This document shows, in pieces, positions 40,601 to 50,565 of a stretch of DNA of 64,000 bases. A program made the position numbers and the translations under genes. The notes below the pieces were generated by a model. The model was not told the DNA's origin. It worked only from the letters and a program-made list of their open reading frames with translations, and searched no databases. This DNA comes from Ciona intestinalis. Lineage: Eukaryota > Chordata > Ascidiacea > Phlebobranchia > Cionidae. The stretch spans positions 3,145,557 to 3,209,556 of the forward strand of contig NC_020172.2 in the NCBI RefSeq assembly GCF_000224145.3, given 5' to 3'. Every line of letters begins with the position of its first letter. The first letter of the stretch is position 1.

Positions 40601-43600
40601 TAAATTATTTTGTTTTTGGTATTAAATTAAAAGATAAATAAAAATTAATGAATGGATATCGAATTTATATAATGCTATTACTTTAAAATAATATTTTCGA
40701 ATTCATATAATGCTATTACTTTAAAATAATATTTTCGAATTCATATAATGCTATTACTTTAAAATAATATTTTATAAAGGGTGCAGCTAGATGTTGTAGA
40801 ATTTGTTGTATTTTTTCTACATATGTTTTGCCATAACCTACTGTTTTTGCAGAGCTTTTACAGTGCACAGCTTTTAAAAATGTAAAAGGTTTGGTTTCAA
40901 ATCTATTGAACGATATTGCTACAAATGGAAATGCATCGGATTCTGAATATCAGGTAAATATTGGTGCATTTTAGTGTACATTTTTATACCTGTAGTAATA
41001 TATATTCTTGTTATGTTTATCAATGTATATTTTTTGGGTTTTTTTTAACTGTTTTTTTTTAAGTTTTTGAGAGTTTTTACCCTGAGGCCTTACCCATTTT
41101 TAAGAGTTTTTAGCCGGGCCTTACCCAAAAATATGAACATATTACAACTGATATTCTGGTACTTCTGCTACCAGGCATAATGTAAAAAATCTTTTAACAG
41201 CTCATCTGGTATAAAACATTAGTGTATTTCCAGCGTTTAGTCTGTCATGCGGCAACTCAAACGCTCTGGACTAAGCATTTTAAGATTTTAGCATAATATT
41301 TTGCAGTTTTTTTGTTATATATTTTTTTAGGCAGTATACATCATTCTCTGATAAGATCTTGCCCGATGCCAGACCAAATGTCTGAAATGTCCTTTTTGTT
41401 TTGATACCAGATGAGCTGTTCAAAGACTATTTATATTACAACACTTTTCCGTTTTTACAGAGCACTGCTGCAGCTTTATCTTTATCTGGCAGTCCGATAT
41501 TCAACATTATAACGCCCCAAAGCTCAGTTACAGAGTTATACGGCGGTCTAAATGATGATTTTTTCGATCTTTTGCGTACATACCTTCCGTGTGACTTATC
41601 TGCTACATGTAACATTGGAAACACAAGTTACATTTGTGAATGCCTCGATGGGTTTTCGGGAGATGGCTTCAGTTGTTTAGGTTTGTAAAATTATGTAGTA
41701 GGGTGGGGCAAGACAAGACACCTTTAGCACATAATATCCAAATATCTTGATCATGTTTTAAACAAATAACAAAGGTCAATGGGAGTTTGAGGATTTGGTT
41801 TTTTAATTCTTTCAATGTTCTTTGTTTACTACCAAATAGGACGGGGAAATTGAAAGAAAAGTTGTCCCATCTTCCCTCACCCTATTATACTCTTTTGTTG
41901 GAAATAACATCTTATTTCGATACCAGATTTTTTAAAATTATATATATTGGTGCAATTTTTTTTGTCTGTGTTTTATAAATAAAGAATACATGTTGTCCAA
42001 AAAAGATTTTGTCTATTTTATGTTACTGTTAGATTTCCTTACACATTTAAATTTTTTCAGACAATGACGAGTGTGCTATGGGTCTTGATAATTGTGACAG
42101 CTCTACTGCTACTTGCACAAACACTATTGGATCTTTCACCTGCAGTTGTAAACATGGATACATTGGCTCTGGATTAGTAGGGGATTGTCAAGGTAATAGT
42201 ATACTTATGTAAGATTAAGGGTATAATGTTGTACAGCATCAGTCTGTGCTGTAGCACAGTTGGTTAACGTGCATGCTTCTAAACCAGAGGTAATGGGTTC
42301 AAGGCCTTGTGTTACTGCCATTGTGGGCTATGTGTTTTTGGGAGAGACACTTACAGCAATTGCTGTGACTAATGGGTTGTTCAAATTATCAGCCACACAT
42401 AAAAAATCCACAAAAAATAATCACTCACAGAGTAAAATACTTGGTAACTCGTAAGCTGGTGTATGAAACAGAACACACGTGTTATAACGACTGACAGTTT
42501 CCGGCCATGTGAGGATAAACTAAATTACATTCTTTTACCTATAGTTTGGCTACTTTAGCATAGGGTGCATGAAACAGGACACCTGTATTATCTTGAGGTT
42601 AAACTATCTTTACTTTTGTTCTAATTAAAACTTTGTTTATTAATTAAATAGATTACACTGTTTGGTATATTGGTCATGCCTTTTAGCTTTGTTCTTGTGT
42701 TTAATACGTTCTGTCCTTTTACAATATTGCATACTACTCTGACTTTTATTGCTCTGACTGCAAAAAAACAAAATAAAGTCATTTACTCATGAAAGTAATA
42801 AGAATTTTTTCAATCTTTAAAATGTATGAGATTTTAGACACTTAAGTTTCATGTAAATACTCTCTTTATTTATATATTGCCAGATATAAACGAATGTGAA
42901 AATGCTGCTACATGCGACAACCATTCCAACTGTACCAACACTGCTGGAAGTTTTATTTGTTTGTGTCATGAGGGCTATACTGGTGATGGGGTCACGTGTC
43001 AAGGTAAAATCAGTGATTTTTTTATTGTGGTGCATAGCTTGCCAAATGATAGTGGTTTACGCATCTGCTTCAGAGGTTGCAGGTTCAAGGCTTGGTGTTG
43101 TTGGGTTTGTGTAATTACTCTAACCCTGTAATCTCCTAAAGTTACATATGTCATAACTCCTAAGCAGGCACCGGATGTATGAAACAGAATACTAATGTTG
43201 TAATAAACCACCATGCAAGGATAAATAAGTTACATTCATGTATTAAGTAAGAGATTGACGAAGCCATTTAGTCATACAACCTATGCACTGTTTTTTTACA
43301 TTCATTCATTCATTGTTGTTGGTATGCTATCATTGTGGGCTTATGTGTCCTTGGGTAATGGATTGCCAAAATTATCAGCCACACATAAAACAAATAAAAA
43401 ATTACACACAAAGTTACATACATGGCAACTCAGAAGCTGGCACAAGGTGTATGAACAACGGATGTATGAATACCCGTGTTATACCGACTGTCCTTTTATG
43501 GCCACGAGAGGATAAAGCAAGTTACATTCATTTATTCATTCATAGACCTTGATGAATGCAACTCTAGTGTCCTAAATAGATGTGATGCGATTGCAAATTG

Positions 43601-46559
43601 TGTGAACTATGAAGGAGGTTATAGCTGTACATGTACATCTGGCACTATAGATGTGTTAGGTGATGGTAGTTTTTGTGATGGTAAGTTTTTCAGTTTTAAA
43701 AGAGAAAAACTTTCATTTTATAAAGACTGGTAAAACTGTTTTATTTTTTTTTCGACAAGATGTTGCTCCAACTTAAAATTCTAAAATGGGTTGTCTAAAC
43801 TGTCAGCCAAACAGAAAAATAATCACCTACAAAGTTACACACATGGTAACTTTTTAGTGGGCATTGTCGTTGCACTGCCAGGCAAGGATAAATAAGTTAT
43901 ATCTCTTTATGCCTATTATATAAGTAATCTAAGGGTAACAGGTTGCCTATCTTAAATCCTTGATTCTCTTACAGGAACCTCACCCATATAGAATAGTTAT
44001 ATCATTAATAACATTCAGTTATTTATCAGACCAAGAAGATGAATGCATACCATCATTGGAAGGTGACCAACTTCCTTGTGAAATTAATCCAACTTCATTA
44101 TCATGCAAAATACAAACCAACTTCCCAGAAAAAGCAAGAATTCTCTTTAAGTCTTTTAGGTATGGTAATTGACTAAAAATTCGCGAAAAATAATCACAAA
44201 GTAACATACTTGGTAACTTGTAAGCTGGCAGTAGTTGTATCAAACAGAACACCCGTGTTCTAACAACTGTCGTTTTCCTGCCGAGATAAAGTAAGTTATA
44301 TTGATTAATTCATACTGCTGTTCACCTATTTCATGATATAGCTGCATCCTGTATGGCTTATTTCTAATCTGTAAGGAGAGCTTAAGAGCATAGGACCTGG
44401 GATTTTCACTTGCGTTTTTTGTCGACCTGTTATTTAATGTCTTCAAATGCTTAGTAACTTAAGTGCTGTTTTTTTATGTTAAAATAATCCCACAAAAGGA
44501 ATCACCCACAAAGTTACATACTTGGTAACTCGCAAGCTGGCAAGAAGTGTATAAAACAAATCACCTGTGTTTAACGACTGTCGTTTTCGGCCACCTCAAA
44601 TATAAAGTTACAAAATAAAAATGTTAAACCTGTATACTACTCACACAATTTCACACCTGTAGATCCATGTTCATGGTTCCGAGTGACATACGAGACGTGC
44701 ATTGCTCCGATGGGGGATTATCCACTACTTCTTCTTCCATCTTTGGCGGAGGATTCTCAACGGAAAGTTTAGAAGCCTCCCTTCCTCCAACAGAAGCTAC
44801 AACTGTAGAACTTCCGCCCGAAGAGGATTTTGAAGATGACCTTCCTCCTGGAGGAGAGGACCTTTTTACAACTCCTCCATTACCCCTGGATCCTGACGAT
44901 GAATTGTCTTCTTCCTCATCTTCTTCATTTCTTTCTCTTTAGTGGGTTTCTCATTTTCAACAGAAAGTTTAGAAGCCTCAGTTCCTCCAACAGAAGCTAC
45001 AACTGTAGAACTTCCACCAGATGAGGATTTTGAAGATGACCTTCCTCCTGGAGGAGAGGATCTTTTTACAACTCCTCCATTACCTCTAGATCCTGACGAT
45101 GAATTGTCTTCTTCCTCATCTTCTTCATTTCTTTCTCTTTAGTGGGTTTCTCATTTTCAACAGAAAGTTTAGAAGCCTCCGTTCCTCCAACAGAAGCTAC
45201 AACTGTAGAACTTCCACCAGATGAGGATTTTGAAGATGACCTTCCTCCTGGAGGAGAGGATCTTTTTACAACTCCTCCATTACCCTCTAGATCCTGACGA
45301 TGAATTGTCTTCTTCCTCTTTTTCTTCTTCTTTCTCTTTAGTGGGTTTCTCATTTTCAACAGAAAGTTTAGAAGCCTCCGTTCCTCCAACAGAAGCTACA
45401 ACTGTAGAACTTCCACCAGATGAGGATTTTGAAGATGACCTTCCTCCTGGAGGAGAGGATCTTTTTACAACTCCTCCATTACCCTCTGGATCCTGACGAT
45501 GAATTGTCTTCTTCCTCTTTTTCTTCTTCCTCAGGGGGTTTCTCGTTTTCAACAGAAAGTTTAGAAGCCTCCCTTCCTCCAACAGAAGCTACAACTGTAG
45601 AACTTCCACCAGATGAAGATTTTGAAGATGACCTTCCTCCTGGAGGAGAGGACCTTTTCACAACTCCTCCATTGCCCCCAGATCATGAAGATAATTCTTC
45701 TTCCTCTTCTTCTTCTTCTTTCTCTTCCAGCTTTTCAGAAGGATCCTCGGATGGGGATGACACCGCTTCAACTACAACTACAACAACAACAACTGAAACA
45801 ACAACACCAACTACAACAACAACCACAACGCCTATAGTTACAACAACAATACCAGAACCCTTTACAACCACACCATTTGGAAGCTTTTTCATTGGTAAAC
45901 GGCGAAAACGCAGCGTTCAGCCACAGCAAACTGGTAATACTCTGGTCTATGTAAACAGTACTATTTACACGAGCATGTGTGACTCTGTGCCTATAATTTC
46001 ACTTTTTTTTAAGGCAACAGTGATAGGCGCTATCTCTGTCCTGAGGTTACTGGCGCCACCCCCAGGATGACGGTTTGGAATACGTCTGGTCAGCAGGTGG
46101 AGCTGTTTCATTACGGCGGCAGATTCCAGTGGTATGCTGAAGTAAAATGCGACCCAAGCGCTTGTAATAACAACAATGTTCTTGGGTGGGTAGCCAGTAA
46201 TACTTAGGTATAGTAGGGTGGCAAAAAATGGGACACCTTTTTATTCTATTTTTGTCCCATTTGGTTGTAAACAAAGAACATTCAAAGAATTACAAAACCG
46301 TACCGTTGTTAATTTATTAAAACACGGTCCGGATATTTGGATATTAAGTGCCAAAGGTGTTCCATCTTACCCCACACTACTATACATCATACATATGTCT
46401 TTTTATTTTCCAGATTTACCAATTTTTGTATTAAACAGATGCACTCAGCGGTACTCCAAACAAAAGGCTGCAGTTATTGTTCAGACAGGGGCTAGTATTG
46501 ACGTCATTATTGATGACGTCATGATCGAGAGTTCCTGCGCTCCGAGCTTACCGTACTAA
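37643..46559 (+). CDS. Secreted EGF protein with C-terminal cystine-knot-like domain (paralogue 2)
   Basis: Exons: 37643-37724, 38174-38272, 38735-38878, 39336-39467, 39976-40107, 40853-40953, 41461-41680, 42061-42192, 42884-43003, 43546-43680, 44030-44159, 44663-45933 (frame unresolved), 46014-46185, 46439-46559. Order: signal peptide (VLLVSFCAQTEAQ); LPPGVSIT segment; cbEGFs DNNEC, DVDEC, DINEC; Cys-poor module plus non-Ca EGF; cbEGFs DNDEC, DINEC, DLDEC; DQEDEC segment; Glu/Asp/Pro-rich repeats; Thr-rich stalk; furin site GKRRKRS; cystine-knot-like domain (YLCPEV, VELFHYGGRFQW, CDPSAC, CTQRY, IESSC). Exons 3, 4, 7, 8, 10 and 11 have the same lengths as in paralogue 1 (144, 132, 220, 132, 135, 130), so the pair is a tandem duplication. 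Between exons 8 and 9 it lacks the ~18 exons (20957-29077) of paralogue 1. Exon 12 contains in-frame stops in its repeat. Function unknown; a secreted ligand precursor is the best inference. Confidence 0.8.
38935..39172 (+). mobile_element. SINE, head missing, with internal duplication
   Basis: The block GGTAAC-CGTAAGCTGGCACGAG appears twice in slightly different form. Confidence 0.75.
40195..40390 (+). mobile_element. MITE in an intron of EGF gene 2
   Basis: Full length with CATCTTCCCCCACCCTACTA at the right end. Confidence 0.9.
40672..40782. repeat. Tandem repeat, ~38-bp unit, 3 copies
   Basis: Units of TTCATATAATGCTATTACTT plus TAAAATAATATTTTCGAA, in the intron before exon 6 of EGF gene 2. 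Confidence 0.9.
41694..41889 (+). mobile_element. MITE directly after exon 7 of EGF gene 2
   Basis: Begins 13 bp past the donor site at 41680. Confidence 0.9.
42243..42534 (+). mobile_element. SINE, full length
   Basis: Head CTGTAGCACAGTTGGTTAAC, B box GGTTCAAGGCC, tail GAGGATAAACTAAATTACAT. Confidence 0.9.
43065..43242 (+). mobile_element. SINE, partly deleted
   Basis: Second of several same-strand copies between 42.2 and 44.6 kb; head remnant then tail. Confidence 0.8.
43318..43541 (+). mobile_element. SINE abutting an EGF exon
   Basis: Its tail (AAGCAAGTTACATTCATTTA) ends in ATTCATTCATAG, the acceptor of the exon at 43546. Confidence 0.85.
43765..43905 (+). mobile_element. SINE, middle and tail
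   Basis: AATAATCACCTACAAAGTTA to CAAGGATAAATAAGTTATAT. Confidence 0.8.
44165..44305 (+). mobile_element. SINE fragment
   Basis: Starts a few bases after the exon donor at 44159; tail GAGATAAAGTAAGTTATATT. Confidence 0.75.
44483..44610 (+). mobile_element. SINE fragment
   Basis: AATCACCCACAAAGTTACAT to a degraded tail; ends about 50 bp before exon 12. Confidence 0.75.
44740..45720 (+). repeat. Coding-type minisatellite, 193-200-bp unit, 5 copies, in exon 12 of EGF gene 2
   Basis: GAAAGTTTAGAAGCCTC recurs at 44763, 44963, 45163, 45362 and 45555 (spacings 200, 200, 199, 193). Each unit encodes STESLEAS, PPTEATTVELPP, EDFEDDLPPGGED, then a Ser run. The first and fifth units are in the same frame; units between shift frame and meet stops. 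Each unit junction is pyrimidine-rich and ends in TTTAG or CTCAG. Confidence 0.95.
45768..45880 (+). other. Threonine-rich stalk segment (EGF gene 2)
   Basis: ACA/ACT-rich sequence encoding a run of mostly Thr with Pro (TETTTPTT type), a likely O-glycosylated linker between the acidic repeats and the furin site. Confidence 0.8.
45895..45915 (+). other. Furin site before the cystine-knot-like domain (EGF gene 2)
   Basis: Encodes GKRRKRS, a strong R-x-K/R-R site, about 16 residues before the first Cys of the C-terminal domain, as in pro-neurotrophins and pro-Spaetzle. Confidence 0.8.
46014..46559 (+). other. Cystine-knot-like C-terminal domain (EGF gene 2)
   Basis: Five Cys with spacings 36, 4, 7 and 31 residues (YLC, VKC, SAC, GC, SSC), all shared in order with paralogue 1. 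The last exon must begin at 46439, because only this acceptor restores GCTQRY in phase; another AG upstream at about 46413 does not. Confidence 0.6.
46208..46384 (-). mobile_element. MITE at the left edge of the segmental duplication
   Basis: Inverted, in the last intron of EGF gene 2. Its first base is the first base shared with 51191. Confidence 0.9.
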
Positions 46560-46679
46560 ACAAACTGTATCGTTCTCTTAGTTTAGATTTTTAGTATACT
46601 CAAATCGTATATTATAGTTATTAATAGGAGGCCTATTTACCCTTAGACGTGTGCTAACTTATAGGTACTAGTAGCTGTT

Positions 46680-46685
46680 AATAAA
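46680..46685 (+). promoter_or_regulatory. Poly(A) signal of EGF gene 2
   Basis: AATAAA about 120 nt after the stop. It is copied at about 51663 in the duplicated block. Confidence 0.6.
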
Positions 46686-47434
46686 AACTGCACATAGTGT
46701 ATTGAACATAATGTCTGTGCCGAATCTTGTCGAATTTAGCGACTCGTACGCGAACACACATTAGGAACATGAATGAAAGTAATACCTAATGACTTCTTAT
46801 TAATTAGGCGGAGTTTAAGGTACGCACAGTCTAAATAAACTGTATAGGACCACTATATAATGTCTAAATTATAAGGCAGAGAAAGTAAAATACCCTTTCA
46901 GCTCTCGCCTTTCGTAATGCGCTTTTCATCGTTTATTATCGTTATTGTAACATGGTCACATTTGATTATGGTGTACTTCTGCATATAAGGGAAAATCTTT
47001 GGCTGGTTCCTAGTGAAAAATTTGGGTTCAAAATGTTTATTAAACCTGAGTTTTTAAAAACAATAAACAGCGGGTATCAGTGAGACCTAATGAACATTTT
47101 AGAGTAATGATTTTACTGGTCACCAACTTAAAGATTACCGTCTTTAAGTAGACCATATAATTTGGCCAGCTACGTTAAGGTCAATGTAGGAGTTCGTATC
47201 GCTTGAGGGGTTTATTGCCCGATGACGCATTAAAATGTGGCAGGAAAAATAATAAAATATGATATCAAGCAAAGAAGGGAAGGGTGTCTGGCTATAGATA
47301 TCAAGTAAAGTTCGGTAAACAATACCAGGATAGTTTGTATCATTAGAATGATGTTCGCAAAGGGGTTTTGTTTTAGTCTGTTTTTTTTGACGAATCTAAA
47401 TTTATTGTTTGAACACGTGTTTTTGTTAAAGTTT

Positions 47435-47630
47435 ATATAGTAGAGTAGGAGAAAATGGGGCACTTTTAGCACAATATTCTAATATACCGGTCGTGGTAAA
47501 GAATATAACATAGGTCTATATGAGGGTCGTGAGGATACGGTTTTATAATTCTTTAAATGTTCTTGTTTATCAGCAAACAGAACGAGAAAGTAGAGTGAAC
47601 AGTTGTCCCATCTCCCCCCACCCTGCTATA
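47435..47630 (+). mobile_element. MITE inside the duplicated block, copy 1
   Basis: Diverged copy; its twin is at 52418. Confidence 0.85.
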
Positions 47631-48180
47631 CCATTGTGTAGTTGTTTCTACATTGGTCATATGAGTTCTTTCGCCCTGCATGGTTTTTTAACGTTTAAAC
47701 GATCGCACAATATATAAATAAGGCAAAATATAATCGTATTACTTCCTTAGGCGTATGAGAACAGGAAACGCGCTATAATAACTTTAGTCTATATATACAA
47801 CCAGATGGACAGCCATACTAGTTGCAAACACGACCTTTTTAATATGAAACTTTATTAATTTTAACTTTAAAATCTACCAATACATTTGCGCCGATTTATG
47901 GTCACTACAGGCACAGTAGAAATAAATTTTTGGCGTTATTCAGTTTTATAAACTAGTTCACTGCGGGGAAATTAATGGAATAATGTAAACTCCAAGTATA
48001 AGCTAACCGTTAAGACAGGCAGGCAACCACAGAGAAAATTACAGGCAACCAAAGCAAAGTTGAAAAAACAACTCTAAAGAATTAAACCAGTAAAACTTAC
48101 GAAAGTGTTTTAGATAAAGAGTTAACAAATCAGTTTGCCCATAGTCCCAGGCAAAAATCACACAGGAAATGCATTTTTTA

Positions 48181-48245
48181 ACTTACATATACATATATAC
48201 ACACACACACACACATATATATACAGAAAGAAGAGGTATATACAT
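48181..48245. repeat. CA/TA microsatellite upstream of repeat-peptide gene 1
   Basis: Runs of ATATAC, (AC)n and TATATA. The copy at 53163-53235 differs in length and has an added (GA)n run. Confidence 0.85.
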
Positions 48246-48382
48246 ATATAGGAAAGCGTGTTCATTATAGTAACATTATAGTATAAAACACATTTTGTAT
48301 TTTACAATATTGTAAGGCAAAAGTTTGACTAATAAAATGACAAAAAAAAATTGTTTTCAGTGATCAGCACATTAAGGTTTAA

Positions 48383-48730
48383 ATGTTGCTGTTACATTTA
48401 GTAACCGTTGCTTTGCACGTTTTATTGTTGCACGGCAATGTATCAAATGCAAGACCAATTTTCAGTGCCAGCAGTGATCAGATTTTGAACAACAGAATGA
48501 AGAGGTCGGAGCAATCGAGTGTTTTGTTAGAACTTAACAGCAACATGGTATTGAATGGGGAGAGTCATTCACCTTTGGAAACACTTCGAAAGAAGAGATC
48601 AGAAGAAGCTTATCGTCCTCCCATTTCTCCCACGGGTCTTGATAGAAAGAAGAGATCAGAAGAAGAAGCTGATCTACCTTCCGTTACTGGCCTTGAAAGA
48701 AAGAAAAGATCGATCGGAATTTTTTCTTAA
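48383..48730 (+). CDS. Repeat-peptide precursor 1 (115 aa, short form)
   Basis: Single-exon secreted precursor. Signal peptide MLLLHLVTVALHVLLLHG up to about SNA (residue 23), then a conserved propeptide (RPIFSASSDQILNN), cleavage site RMKR, a conserved 28-residue segment (starts SEQSSVLLEL, ends HSPLETL), site RKKR, peptide SEEAYRPPISPTGLD, site RKKR, one divergent unit and ERKKRSIGIFS at the end. Only about two repeat units are present, against 8 to 20 in its neighbours, and the end looks truncated by a deletion. It is the twin of gene 3 through the segmental duplication. The family is unknown to me; the precursor architecture is clear. Confidence 0.8.
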   Translation: MLLLHLVTVALHVLLLHGNVSNARPIFSASSDQILNNRMKRSEQSSVLLELNSNMVLNGESHSPLETLRKKRSEEAYRPPISPTGLDRKKRSEEEADLPSVTGLERKKRSIGIFS

Positions 48731-49531
48731 AATACAAAGTCCTTTGAAATGATATTTATAGACTTTGCTAAAATATTCGTCCGCAAATGTTTTGCGCTTG
48801 ATACAGTCATTGGTTCGAGGTAGCAGAGGAAATGGGTCACAGAACAAATAAACAAACAGATTGTGCTGAATCTGGGGAGAAGCAAATTAATTCATGATTG
48901 CCGGAACTATATATATGTCGGTGACGAAGCTCAATATCAGTATATGGCTATTCTGTTCATGGTAGTACGGAGAGTTTCTTCTAAAATCATCGTCCAAAAA
49001 TATAATATATTCACAATCTGCACTCAAAATAGTCACAATTTCATGGAAACGTAGAAGCACACAAAACAAACAGACAGACTGATTGTGCGAAGCAACTCAA
49101 CTCATGATTACCGGAACCATATGGTTATGATTGAGAGGCTCACTAACAGTATATGACTATTCTGTTTATTATAGCAGCAAACCTAATAGGAATGACACAT
49201 CGTCTAGTTGCTTATAGGTTTATTTTATTTCAATAGACATACTGTTTTAGTTTATGTATAGTAAATATATTCGGATGACAACTATATATTAGCTATATTT
49301 TTTGGTTATATTTTGAAGTTGTTTTGTTATATTTTGAAGTTTTCAAAAACACGAAAACCGTGTAGCCTACTGCAGCCGTTTTAGGTAACTGAGCGGAAAG
49401 GTGCACCAAAACCTTTTCAGCTTTACTTTTGCTGTAAAGTAAAACACTTCGCAATAATTTATCGGAGTAGTACAATTACATAAGTGACGTACGAATTTGT
49501 TTAATTTAGTGATCAACAGAATTAATTTGAC

Positions 49532-50203
49532 ATGTTGCTGTTACATATAGCAGCCGTTGCTTTCAACGTTCTATTGTTGTGTGGTGATGGATCAAATGCA
49601 AGACCAATTTTCAGTGCCAGCAGTGATAAGATTTTGATCAACAGAATGAAGAGGTCGGAGCAGTCGAGTGTTTTGTTAGAACTTGACAGCAACATGGTAT
49701 TAAATGGGGAAAGTCATTCACCTTTGGAAACACTTCGGAAGAAGAGATCAGAAGAAGCTTATCGTCCTCCTATTTCTCCCACGGGTCTTGATAGAAAGAA
49801 GAGATCAGAAGAAGAAGAAGTTTATGGCCCTCCCCAAGGTCTTGATAGAAAGAAGAGATCAGAAGAAGAAGAAGTTTATGGCCCTCCCACTGGCCTTGAT
49901 AGAAAGAAGAGATCAGAAAAAGAAGAAGTTTATGCCCCTCCCAATGGTCTTGATAGAAAGAAGAGATCAGAAGAAGAAGAAGTTTATGGCCCTCCCAATG
50001 GCCTTGATAGAAAGAAGAGATCAGAAAAAGAAGAAGTTTATGGCCCTCCCAATGGTCTTGATAGAAAGAAGAGATCAGAAGAAGAAGAGGTTTATGGCCC
50101 TCCCAATGGTCTTGATAGAAAGAAGAGATCAGAAGAAGAAGAAGTTTATGGCCCTCCCAATGGTCTTGATAGAAAAAAGAGATCAGAAGAAGAAGAAGCT
50201 TAG
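49532..50203 (+). CDS. Repeat-peptide precursor 2 (223 aa)
   Basis: Single exon. Signal peptide (MLLLHIAAVAFNVLLLCG), RMKR and LRKKR sites as in gene 1, then eight LDRKKR sites separating 18-aa units of the form SEEEEVYGPPNGLDRKKR. Prohormone-convertase and carboxypeptidase trimming would give about seven near-identical 14-mers such as SEEEEVYGPPNGLD. The single Tyr follows several Glu residues, a good sulfation context. Ends EEEEA then TAG; the sequence past the stop resembles the C-terminal coding end of gene 3 (KRSEE), so the stop or a frame change shortened it. AATAAA at 50321. Confidence 0.85.
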   Translation: MLLLHIAAVAFNVLLLCGDGSNARPIFSASSDKILINRMKRSEQSSVLLELDSNMVLNGESHSPLETLRKKRSEEAYRPPISPTGLDRKKRSEEEEVYGPPQGLDRKKRSEEEEVYGPPTGLDRKKRSEKEEVYAPPNGLDRKKRSEEEEVYGPPNGLDRKKRSEKEEVYGPPNGLDRKKRSEEEEVYGPPNGLDRKKRSEEEEVYGPPNGLDRKKRSEEEEA

Positions 50204-50481
50204 AAGAAAAGATCCGAAGAATATCGGATTTAGTTTTCACGTTGGAAGATACATTGATAACCAGGATAATAAACAGAAACCCCTTTTTGCTTTCTTTGTT
50301 TGACTGTTTTATTATTCGGAAATAAAAGAATATAATTCCTTGACTATCGGTAATGTTACTTTTGCAACTATCACAAATATAAGATTTCTATTTTTCAACT
50401 AATAGATGGGTCATACTTGACTAAGATGGTATGTTTTGGATTAAACAGAAAGGTGCAAATGGGCTACAAATTATCGTAGTC

Positions 50482-50565
50482 AGAAAGAAGACATCAGAAG
50501 AAGAAGTTTACACACCTTTCGTGTGCCTTAATAGAAAGAAAAGATCAAAACTAGACCACATTTAG
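50482..50565 (+). pseudogene. Orphan C-terminal fragment of a repeat-peptide gene
   Basis: Encodes RKKTSEEEVYTPFVCLNRKK then RSKLDHI and a stop. The same 3' end and flanking sequence follow gene 4 (57425-57940). It has no signal peptide or ATG of its own and is probably left by deletion between tandem genes. Confidence 0.75.

Larger units (their letters stand above)
46208..48668. repeat. Segmental duplication, copy 1 (~2.46 kb)
   Basis: Nearly identical to 51191-53650 with a constant offset of 4983 (4982 near the 3' end). By eye there are few substitutions and small indels, around 1%. It starts exactly at the first base of a MITE in the last EGF-gene intron and runs through the last exon and 3' flank into the repeat-peptide gene, diverging within the repeat units. 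Confidence 0.95.

Noticed and set aside
45066-45892. Antisense open frames over the ~200-bp repeats and the Thr stalk
   Set aside because: Low-complexity mirror of the Glu/Ser/Thr-rich sense coding sequence.
48361-48383. SL trans-splice acceptor upstream of repeat-peptide gene 1
   Set aside because: A TTTTCAG precedes the ATG here, but the pyrimidine tract is poor in genes 2 and 3, so it is not a shared feature.
49770-50240. Antisense open frame of 156 aa (LLLLISSFYQDHWEGHK repeats), also 57023-57382
   Set aside because: Reverse-strand mirror of the same repeat arrays. No start context, and hydrophobic repeats are explained by AGAAGA-rich sense codons.
49704-50303. Long +1-frame open frame inside repeat-peptide gene 2 (and similar at 53537-54430, 56270-56836, 57044-57490)
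   Set aside because: The 54-bp repeat is a multiple of three with no stops in this frame, so a shadow frame stays open automatically. It lacks a signal peptide, and its start falls inside the real gene.
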